Origin: Calditrichia bacterium
GTDB taxonomy: Bacteria; Calditrichota; Calditrichia; RBG-13-44-9; J075
Reading direction: 5' to 3'
NCBI GenBank assembly: GCA_028284445.1
Contig: JANQRS010000082.1
Span: 1 to 64,000, forward strand
Length of the DNA: 64,000 nucleotides
Shown: positions 27,301-34,306 of the stretch, in pieces
How the letters are laid out: each line of letters opens with the position of its first letter
Position numbering within the stretch: position 1 is the stretch's first letter
Program-made: the position numbers and the translations under genes
The notes under the pieces: generated by a model
The model's input: only the letters and a program-made list of their open reading frames with translations
Database searches by the model: none
What the model was told of the DNA's origin: nothing

Positions 27301-27674
27301 GATTGCTCGGTCTTCCTCGGCTTTTTCTCGGGGCAGGCGCAAATACCGTAATGATGACCCGTTGGGTCGTGGAGGACCGCATTGCTTCCAAACTAATGGT
27401 CAAATTTTACGATCATTATTTGAACAATGGTTACTCCAAAACCCGTGCTTTGACAGCAGCAAAACGGGCCGCAATACGTGGAGAATTTGATGGCAGCGGC
27501 CAGTATCAGCACCCGCTCTATTGGGCGCCGTTCAGCATATATGGCTCACCCGGTATCGAAGAGACCTATAGCTGGTGGCAATATTTGCTTGTGTTCCTGT
27601 TTGGTGTGAGTTTGCTCTGGCTCGCACTTCGACGCATTCGGCATGACAGCCGGGAGAGAAAGATTGCTGTTTAG
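24351..27674 (+). CDS. TPR-CHAT protein with C-terminal membrane helix (module 2)
   Basis: 1107 residues. The N-terminus (RRYLGLIIVILALVRPALP) looks like a signal peptide. Residues ~50-600 are TPR repeats with a coiled-coil linker (~600-720). The CHAT domain covers ~740-1070, with His925 in HFATHA and Cys972 in LNACETG, followed by GEGLLGLPRLFLGAGA and RWVVED. After it comes a membrane helix at ~1078-1096 and a short basic tail. If the signal is real, the TPR and CHAT parts are periplasmic and the protein is anchored by its C-terminus. Residue 926 is Ala rather than Gly after the catalytic His. It closes the module 2 operon. Confidence 0.85.
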   Translation: MRLMQSSILRRYLGLIIVILALVRPALPSDNTENELTEVRDFFQLLRVIASAPDSSRLNSLENWVQNHAGNHISALWLVEQYHLSNTLNRGHKFFSSLPVQAKDLQIKHWMLAKIYHLKNDVEAASASYKRALSSAHIYPELLVDISVLESRNRGRLPNDWNPVDQSSNSELRGLLKALRPYVKRQWTEAIRYFEELPDKYHRDWTILYSWGYCLRQIHSDKIATEKFLKALNIAKAEHNLHFQAKTYIILGNAATSLDFQRTYYDSSYAIAKDIGILNLLPYIAGNRGLLEGEAGELDLADSLLTEAIEFSEQLQSPRLMSTWSRRHGNLLSIQGRYDEAFKLYDLASDFADEAQSNFHSIIATIREGGLYRILRRGSLARQILSGALNSASRLNDPFLMTQADIQIAHLEFSIGNYQAARDIYKRYLKRPPTNANEISEHAWWRINCGRSYLAQANFDEAAKQFKIAYDLTETDGHLYRSMALLKLAEIDLANGNIDSGRRHLDECDQLTAKVDSEDIIVNIYTLRGDASAKSRQIKQAITYYRKAADILETMRERLTGETSRIQFFRDKTNIYSKLAGSYNKLHQTTQNRAYLDSLYAYLELNQSRALRELRSIESTAITQEEAYQRQKYDEARKRHSVLQRNLRENGKALLPEARDSLDIQLRVSQHSVIAQKLRLQQSHSLDSKTLLAEMPKLSEIQEAISDSSALIYYHFSEQALALVVTRNDIAAVPLQSNEEEITNLIARLLNPFYRDPDDVIPFRAEIAYTLYEKLIKPLEEQVDLPGKLLIVPDATTANLQFDILLTATTQKAEYHQLEAGDYANKFLIHRYDIGYLPNAGFLTDQSINRKNSIGIFAYGGQGGTKRRWSSPIAGQPEPLYHANQEAQDIQELHPNSRIYHRKIATVDAFTEASRKFDILHFATHAFADSSNDIFSGLVFNSGSDSTDDGYLMGYELNNLRITADMVTLNACETGRGKVVAGEGLLGLPRLFLGAGANTVMMTRWVVEDRIASKLMVKFYDHYLNNGYSKTRALTAAKRAAIRGEFDGSGQYQHPLYWAPFSIYGSPGIEETYSWWQYLLVFLFGVSLLWLALRRIRHDSRERKIAV

Positions 27675-27764
27675 AGAAATGACAAATGAAGAATGTCGCA
27701 TGACAAAAATGTCCTTTCACCATAAACGACCGCGCTAGCAATCAAAGATTTATAAGATCCCCCA

Positions 27765-30188
27765 TCAGTCCTGCTTTAATGCATGAATCGGATTGACCAG
27801 CGAAGCCCGAATAGCCTGAACACCCACTGTTACCATTGCTACAGAAAACGCCAGGGCGCCGGCGAGGACGAAGGCCTGCCAGCTCAAGTCTATCCGATAC
27901 GCAAAATTCTCTAACCAGTTGTTCATAATCAACGCAGCGATCGGCCAGGCGATAACATTTGCCAGCAGCACGAGGCGCATGAAGCCGCTGCTAATCACGG
28001 AGACAATGTTGGTCACCGATGCGCCGAGCACCTTGCGAATGCCAATCTCTCTTGTCTTCTGGCGGATCATAAAGGAGGCCAGGCCCAGCAATCCAAGAGA
28101 GGCGATTAATAGAGAAATCGCCACGAAGGCCAGAAAGATATTGGCAAAGAACAGATCTGAGCGATATTGTCCGGCCAGTCGTTCGTTCATAAATTCGTAC
28201 TGAAACAAGGCGGTCGGGAAGTGACGGCGCCAGGTTGCCTCGATTTGATTCATCGCAGCTAGTATATCAACACTTTCCAGCCGCAGGGAGATTCTGGAAA
28301 AGGTGCTGGGCGGGGTCAAATAGAGCATGACCGGCCCGATGGCGGAATGCAGCCCGTCATAATGGAAATCTCTCACGACCCCGACAATTTCTCCTGCCCC
28401 ATTTTCGCTCTCAAACGGCTTTCCAATACTCTCGCTCACCGGTTCCCAGCCCAACAAATGTGCAGCCGCTTCATTGATCATATAGCCACCAATTGAATCA
28501 GTCTCGACAAAATCACGGCCATGCAGTAAATCTATATCGTAGGTCTTACGAAAATCGGCATCAACCCGCTGGCGGTCAAGATTAAGCATAACCGTTTTCC
28601 CCAATGCATCTACTGTCTGGGCCGGATCGTCTCCCAATCCCCCGGTGATGGTGCCGCGTGAACCGGCAACAGCCGTCACAGACGGTAGGTTTGTCAGCAG
28701 ATCGTCTTTGAATGCCTGATAGTTGTCTTTGATCTCTGCATACCCGTTAACCTTAAGGACCAGCAATCCCTCTTGCTTAAAGCCGAGATCCTTATTGCTC
28801 ATAAAGCCCATTTGCGAGTTGACCACGCCTATCCCGACCAATAGAACGATGGTGATGCTGAATTGTGCAATGATCAGGCTCTTTCGCACCAATATGCCGG
28901 TCGGTGACGTTCGAAATCGCCCCTTTAGTATTTGTGCAGATTGCATGCCTGAGATGAAGAGTGCGGGATATATACCGGACAAACACCCGATCAGCACAGT
29001 CAAAAATAATAACGGAGCCAGCAGCCGGAAAGACAGCATCGTTTCTAAGGTCACGCCGGCCCATTCCTGAAAGGCAGGTCTCAGCCATTCTGCCAGCAGA
29101 ACCGCACAACCGAATGCGAGAAATGCAATCAGCGATGCTTCCAGTAAAAACTGTATGACGATTTGCCGCCGCGGTACGCCAAGCACCTTCTTTACACCGA
29201 CCTCTTTCGCGCGCTCCAGGGACCAGGCAGTTGTCAGATTGATATAGTTGATTGCGGCAATAAGCAGAATGAACAATCCGATTGTCATAAATACGATAAT
29301 TGTATTGATATCGCCGTTTGCCTGAACTTCATCTTCCAGTTGCGAATAGAGATGAATGTCAGTGAGTGGCTGCAGGGCAAATTGGTACTGCCTGTTCTGT
29401 TCTCGCATTTCGGCGCCAAAACGCCTTTCCGGAAAGGCATCGAGTTTGTCAGCAAGCGTCTCAGCGGAGGCATTTTCCTCGAGGAGAGCATACGTATAAA
29501 TGCGGTCATTCAGCCAATTTCTTCGCGCTTCCGGCAATACCGCCTCGATCGTGCTAAATGATCCCAGGATGCTATAACTAAAATGTGAATTTGCGGGTGG
29601 GTCAGGTACCACACCCCGAACGGCGTATGACGCGCCCTGACTGTCGGGATCATAAACAAACATAATCAGCGTTTCGCCTGCTGGATTGCGATAGCCTTTT
29701 GGGTCATCTGCCGAAGGGAAATACTTGCGGGCAATCGATTCGGTAATCACAACGTGATAGGGCTCTTGCAGCGCAGAACCCAGGCTTCCATCGAGCATAT
29801 TCACATCAAAAATATTGGCAAATGCCGGATCGACGAAAAGTACGCCATCCTCTTCGAATTGCCGGTCCTGGTAACGCACAATACAATCATTGATATCCAG
29901 CCGTGCCACCTGCTCGATCTCGGGAAAATCTTTCTCCAGGGCATTCGCAAGCGGAAAAGCGGTTACAGCTTGCCGGCTGATATTATCCCCGGTTTGTACG
30001 CTGGAAGCTACTCTGTAAATTCGCTCATGCTTTGAGAAGAATTGGTCATAGCTGAGCTCGTAAGCACTCCAGGCGGCAATCAGGCAAACGCAAACGAGGG
30101 CGGTCGTCAAACCGATAATATTTAGCAGCGTATATCCCTTGGCTTTTGTGAACACGCGAAATGCGACTTTAAAGTAGTTTCCCAGCAT
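27765..30188 (-). CDS. ABC transporter permease, FtsX/MacB-like
   Basis: 807 residues. An N-terminal helix (~20-45) is followed by a MacB-type periplasmic core domain (~50-260). The first FtsX domain has three helices at ~290-430. A second helix and periplasmic domain follow, then a second FtsX domain (~680-800, QKTREIGIRKVLGASVTNIV). The motif RAKEVGVKKVLGVPRRQIV occurs at the end of the first core. This is the duplicated type common in Bacteroidota and relatives. Such permeases export or extract lipoproteins, peptides or antibiotics by mechanotransmission with a separate ATPase. No ATPase gene is in this window. Confidence 0.87.
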   Translation of the reverse strand: MLGNYFKVAFRVFTKAKGYTLLNIIGLTTALVCVCLIAAWSAYELSYDQFFSKHERIYRVASSVQTGDNISRQAVTAFPLANALEKDFPEIEQVARLDINDCIVRYQDRQFEEDGVLFVDPAFANIFDVNMLDGSLGSALQEPYHVVITESIARKYFPSADDPKGYRNPAGETLIMFVYDPDSQGASYAVRGVVPDPPANSHFSYSILGSFSTIEAVLPEARRNWLNDRIYTYALLEENASAETLADKLDAFPERRFGAEMREQNRQYQFALQPLTDIHLYSQLEDEVQANGDINTIIVFMTIGLFILLIAAINYINLTTAWSLERAKEVGVKKVLGVPRRQIVIQFLLEASLIAFLAFGCAVLLAEWLRPAFQEWAGVTLETMLSFRLLAPLLFLTVLIGCLSGIYPALFISGMQSAQILKGRFRTSPTGILVRKSLIIAQFSITIVLLVGIGVVNSQMGFMSNKDLGFKQEGLLVLKVNGYAEIKDNYQAFKDDLLTNLPSVTAVAGSRGTITGGLGDDPAQTVDALGKTVMLNLDRQRVDADFRKTYDIDLLHGRDFVETDSIGGYMINEAAAHLLGWEPVSESIGKPFESENGAGEIVGVVRDFHYDGLHSAIGPVMLYLTPPSTFSRISLRLESVDILAAMNQIEATWRRHFPTALFQYEFMNERLAGQYRSDLFFANIFLAFVAISLLIASLGLLGLASFMIRQKTREIGIRKVLGASVTNIVSVISSGFMRLVLLANVIAWPIAALIMNNWLENFAYRIDLSWQAFVLAGALAFSVAMVTVGVQAIRASLVNPIHALKQD

Positions 30189-30366
30189 CGTTTTGCTCCC
30201 TCAAAATGGGTTATAGAAGGAAAGTTGTTTTGGAGGCGTTGTCCCGGTTAACGGCGACCTGTGTATCTACGGGAATTCGTCGCTTCAGTTGCACTTCTAT
30301 AGAGAGAACTGAGCATAAAATGCATTGAATTGCAACCTTTTCAGCAAAAGCCTGTCTAAGTGTACT

Positions 30367-31893
30367 ATGAGAACACTTATATATTTTTTGCTGATCATTT
30401 TCGCGTTTGCGGCATATTCGCAATCGCCGGACAAAATTGAAGCTGCTGCAAAGAAGATGGACCAATTTCTGGATCGTTTTCCGGATTTGGGCCCCGGATA
30501 CGCGGTGGTCATTGTTACAGCAGACAAGGTAATCTCGCGAAATATTCGCGGCCTTCGGCGTGCTTCATCCAGGGATAAGCTGACGGCCGATACACCTATT
30601 TATATCGCCTCTCAAACCAAAGCGTACGTGGGGCTGCTGGCAGCGCGCTTAGATAAGGAAGGCATCCTCAGCCTAAATGATCGCATCACTGATCATTGGC
30701 CGGACGTCGAATTCCCCGAGGGAGTTGAGCCAGGCGATTGGACCCTAAAGGATCTGCTGGCCCACAATGTCCCGATCGAGTCTGAATATATCACCTACAT
30801 GGAAGCCTACGTTACTGAACTGGCAGCCTCTGATTATCCTGCCTTAATTGCCCGGCACGGGGTGAAGCGCGACCCCGGACATCAATACGATAATATCGGC
30901 TACAATATCTGGGGGGCAATCTTACACAAGGCTACCGGCCAATCCTGGCGATACTGGTTAGACAAAAAACTGTTTCATCCGCTGGACATGAAGCACACCT
31001 CTTCGCGCACATCAGATTTCTCGCTCAATAAGCTTTCCTGGAATCACATCTGGCAAGGAGACAGCGCAGGCTGGTTTGAAGTACGGCCCAAAACGGATGC
31101 CATGATGCAATCCGCCGGTGGTCTAGTGACCTCACCAAACGATATCGCTAAATGGCTTCAGCTTAACCTCGGCGGCAAGGTCGCAACAGGTGCCGGCATA
31201 ACACCGCAAATGATTCACCTGGCTCATACGCCTGCTGCGGATACAGACCCGAAAGCCAGGAACCCATACGAGTTGCCCTGCTCAGCTTATGCACTCGGTT
31301 GGAATATTTGCGATTTCGAAGGGAATCGCCTTTTTATACATGGCGGCGGCTACACCGGAGCTCGCACTATGATGGCATTTTCGCCGGATTTGGGGGCAGG
31401 TATTGCGGTGTTCTCCAATTCAGACAATATGACCGGTTGGCTCACATCACGAACCATGGTTCAATTTTTCCAATACTTAACCGATCACGAGGATGCTGAT
31501 CGGATGGCTGATGTTCGTGAGCGCGTCTATCCACAGCGTATTCAACGGCTTCTTGATCACCGCCGCAAACAACTTGCCGAGAAAAGAGCCGATCCGATTT
31601 GGGAGAACTGGAGCTGGCAGCCGGGGCCGGATATGCTCCGCCAATTTGCCGGCACGTATAACAGTGACGATCCCTATCGGAAAGTAAGCATAACCGTAGA
31701 CGGTAAACATCTGGTGGCGAAAATGGGTGGATTATCTTTGCAGCTCACACCCGCGAAGAAGGATCTCTTCGGTGGATTTACAACACCATTCTCCGGCCCG
31801 GATGCAATCACTTTTCAAAGAGATGCAGCAGGTTCAATATCGGGATTTATGTGGGATGGTAGAATTTACAGCTTGGCATCCGGCAAGGACTAA
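30367..31893 (+). CDS. beta-lactamase-family serine hydrolase
   Basis: 508 residues from the ATG at 30367, where the signal peptide (MRTLIYFLLIIFAFAAYSQ) begins; an upstream TTG gives a longer, less plausible N-terminus. The class C beta-lactamase / DD-peptidase fold is shown by S82-x-x-K85 (ASQTKAYVGLL), the YDN motif at 174-176 and the FIHGGGYTG segment near 332 (the KTG-equivalent). A ~100-residue C-terminal domain follows. Such enzymes hydrolyse esters, peptides or beta-lactams in the periplasm; the substrate is unknown. The start codon is in the loop of a 7-bp stem (30357-30379). Its stop overlaps the 3' end of the next, opposite gene. Confidence 0.83.
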   Translation: MRTLIYFLLIIFAFAAYSQSPDKIEAAAKKMDQFLDRFPDLGPGYAVVIVTADKVISRNIRGLRRASSRDKLTADTPIYIASQTKAYVGLLAARLDKEGILSLNDRITDHWPDVEFPEGVEPGDWTLKDLLAHNVPIESEYITYMEAYVTELAASDYPALIARHGVKRDPGHQYDNIGYNIWGAILHKATGQSWRYWLDKKLFHPLDMKHTSSRTSDFSLNKLSWNHIWQGDSAGWFEVRPKTDAMMQSAGGLVTSPNDIAKWLQLNLGGKVATGAGITPQMIHLAHTPAADTDPKARNPYELPCSAYALGWNICDFEGNRLFIHGGGYTGARTMMAFSPDLGAGIAVFSNSDNMTGWLTSRTMVQFFQYLTDHEDADRMADVRERVYPQRIQRLLDHRRKQLAEKRADPIWENWSWQPGPDMLRQFAGTYNSDDPYRKVSITVDGKHLVAKMGGLSLQLTPAKKDLFGGFTTPFSGPDAITFQRDAAGSISGFMWDGRIYSLASGKD

Positions 31894-34055
31894 GGCTCGT
31901 AGGCAATCCACATCAGGTCGCTTTCGAATTGGCTGGCTTGTCCAAAAATTGCCGTTTGACCATCCGGACTGATATCCAGCCCAAAACTTCGATAAAAAGG
32001 GGTGGCAACCAATTCAGCAATTCGCCGATGTTCTTGAGTTTCAACATCCAATAGGTACAAAAAAGGGCGGTAGGTTAGATCGCGGCGAATGTAATAGATC
32101 CCATGATCATGCACTGTCCAATTGAATGTATCTGAGGTCTGGAGTTCCGCAATAAGCAAGTCAACGGAGTTATCGTCAAGCGCTTGACGCCAAAGTCCGG
32201 CTTTTTTGAGTTTCGAAAAATAAATGAAGTCTCCATCAAGCGATTCCTGCGAAACGTAGGCCCCAAAAGTGGTTACTTTTTCAGCGGTTCCCTCCTTGAT
32301 CTCTCTCCTCCACACGTTTCGTAAGCCATCCTCATTAAACGCGTAGTAGAGCCATTTTCCGTCTCTGGAAAAACCAGGCGCTGTGGCGTCAGATAACCGC
32401 TCTTCAATATTCCCGGTCCTGGCATCAATAAGATAGATGCGGTTCTGACCATCAACTTTGCTTTCTATCGCCAGGAATCGGCCGTCGCCCGACCATTTGG
32501 GCGGAAACGGCCGATAGGTCAACACCACATTGCTGAGAGACCGAGCGCTTTGTCCCTCTGCATCGGCAATCCAGAGCATTGGTACACCGGAGCGATCAGA
32601 AATAAACGCCACCCGTTCACCATCCGGCGAGTATTGCGGGTTCCAATCAGAGCGGGTGGATTGACTAAAGGCCTGCGCCTGCGCAGAGTCTCCGGAAGCT
32701 TTCAAGGATTTGGTATAAATATTGGTCGAATAGACCCAACTTTCGAAAGCAATTTTGTCATTTTGCGTAGATATGGACGGATGAAAACCGACCCCCTCAA
32801 TAGATGTCATTAAGGTTATTGGCTCACCATCCGGAACTCGCATTCGCATCAACATAACCGGACCACCAGCTTTAGCCATACAGTAAATTACTTCCCGGCT
32901 GTCTGCTGACCAATCCAGCCCGGAGACTCGAGTTTGATGAACGGTCAGTTGACTTTCTTTTCCGGATGCCAGATCAACTAAGTAAATATCTTCATTGCGA
33001 CTTTTGTCTTCGCGAATAAATGCGAGACGTTTGCCATCTGGTGATACTGCAGGGAATTTGTCACCGGGACTATCTGCCGGTGGCTTGCTCAGTTGGGAAG
33101 TCAACCCGGTAGCCCCATCATATAGAAATACTGCCCGGATATCCGAGCCTGATTGCTGATCGATATAAGCAATTTTTTCTGCATTGGCAAAAGCATCCAT
33201 GCCCCAGGCGGCAGCTATTTTCAGGTCGGCAATATGGCGCTCCTCCCCACCGCGGGCAGGTACTGCAAATATAGCCGACTTGCTATTGTGCTGCTTGACG
33301 AAAACCACCTCATTTCGCGAGGCCACATAGCGGGGAAATCGCTTCACCCCCGGTCCGAAAGTAAGTCTGGTATCATAGCCTGTCTTTAGATCACGCACAA
33401 ACAGATTGGAATAATAGGGAATACTGTCTCGTCCGAAGACCAGCATCTGATCGTTAGCGATATAGGTTGGTTGGCGCTCAATTCCCGGCTCCGTGGTAAG
33501 TGGCCAGACACGAGACTGCGCCTTTTGTCCGGTCGTCATTTCAGGCTGGAAAATGCCGAAGAAATACAAGGAACAGAAACCTGCAATGGTCAGCAGGCCA
33601 ACAATGTAAATCCATAGGTTCGATGTTGTTGTCTCTTGCACAGACAGCGCTTGGCCGTTGACGGTATGCGTCCTTGTCACGACTTCAACCGGTACCGTCA
33701 GGCGGTATCCTTTCTTGGATATGGTTTCTATTACCCGCCGGGCATCTCCGGTATCTTCGAGAATTTTACGAAGTTTGGAGATAGCTTGCGTCAAAGAATT
33801 TTCGGTAACCAGGGTATCTCCCCAGACCCTTTCCAGGAGAATTTCGCGACTCAAGGGCGTACCTCCGGCTGCAGCCAATTCCTCAAGAACTTTCATGACT
33901 TTCGGCTCAACCCTCAGGTCGTGACCATTCTTTTGGATACGATTGGTATTTGGATCGACCAGGCAATCGCCGATTCGGAAGGAAGGTGCTGCTGGGGTGT
34001 CATCAAACATAGTACTCATCATCACAGCAGAATGGGGGTTGAACTTCGAACACAT
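31890..34055 (-). CDS. winged-helix DNA-binding membrane regulator with PD40 propeller
   Basis: Up to 721 residues. The OmpR/PhoB-type wHTH is at ~27-120 (FRIGDCLVDPNTNRIQKNG, LLERVWGDTLVTENSLTQAI, ISKKGYRL). A single membrane helix lies at ~148-170, followed by TolB-like PD40/WD40 repeats such as SPDGKRLAFIR and SPDGERVAFIS. This is a ToxR/CadC-like layout: DNA-binding inside, sensor propeller outside. The first ATG overlaps an 11-bp phased operator-like repeat, so the true start may be one of the later ATGs (34022, 34019 or 34010). The regulator may control itself and its neighbours; the regulon is unknown. Confidence 0.82.
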   Translation of the reverse strand: MCSKFNPHSAVMMSTMFDDTPAAPSFRIGDCLVDPNTNRIQKNGHDLRVEPKVMKVLEELAAAGGTPLSREILLERVWGDTLVTENSLTQAISKLRKILEDTGDARRVIETISKKGYRLTVPVEVVTRTHTVNGQALSVQETTTSNLWIYIVGLLTIAGFCSLYFFGIFQPEMTTGQKAQSRVWPLTTEPGIERQPTYIANDQMLVFGRDSIPYYSNLFVRDLKTGYDTRLTFGPGVKRFPRYVASRNEVVFVKQHNSKSAIFAVPARGGEERHIADLKIAAAWGMDAFANAEKIAYIDQQSGSDIRAVFLYDGATGLTSQLSKPPADSPGDKFPAVSPDGKRLAFIREDKSRNEDIYLVDLASGKESQLTVHQTRVSGLDWSADSREVIYCMAKAGGPVMLMRMRVPDGEPITLMTSIEGVGFHPSISTQNDKIAFESWVYSTNIYTKSLKASGDSAQAQAFSQSTRSDWNPQYSPDGERVAFISDRSGVPMLWIADAEGQSARSLSNVVLTYRPFPPKWSGDGRFLAIESKVDGQNRIYLIDARTGNIEERLSDATAPGFSRDGKWLYYAFNEDGLRNVWRREIKEGTAEKVTTFGAYVSQESLDGDFIYFSKLKKAGLWRQALDDNSVDLLIAELQTSDTFNWTVHDHGIYYIRRDLTYRPFLYLLDVETQEHRRIAELVATPFYRSFGLDISPDGQTAIFGQASQFESDLMWIAYEP

Positions 34056-34058
34056 AAC

Positions 34059-34096
34059 TTCAGAAAATCTTCAGAAAATCTTCAGCAGACTTTCAG
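34059..34096 (-). promoter_or_regulatory. four CTGAA boxes at 11-bp spacing, candidate wHTH operator
   Basis: On the minus strand the pentamer CTGAA occurs four times, at exactly 11-base intervals (plus-strand TTCAG at 34059, 34070, 34081 and 34092). OmpR/PhoB-type wHTH proteins bind direct repeats with 10-11-bp phase as head-to-tail dimers, and the adjacent gene encodes such a protein. The boxes overlap the most upstream possible start codon, which argues for a downstream start and for autoregulation. Confidence 0.55.
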
Positions 34097-34139
34097 GAGA
34101 AATCTCATCAAACATAGTAAACTTGCTTCAGTCATGCAA

Positions 34140-34306
34140 GCACGAGCATGGGGGGAAATGAATGACAAATGTCAAATGACAAATAAAAGAACCGTTGGCG
34201 GTTGGTTGCAGGCAGGGAAATTAATGACAAATGGAGAATAGGGATTATAGATTAGAGATCTGAAAATTTTCGTTTCACTCAGATCTGATTCCAACGTATT
34301 GGTATT
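34140..34306. other. intergenic ATGACAAATG elements and 8-bp inverted repeat
   Basis: Three copies of a GACAAAT(G) element (34163-34183 and 34223-34234) belong to a family also seen at 8732 and 27680. An inverted repeat AGATCTGA/TCAGATCT (34256-34263 and 34279-34286) stands just ahead of the ATG at 34307 and may be an operator or a hairpin in the leader. No gene is supported. Confidence 0.5.
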
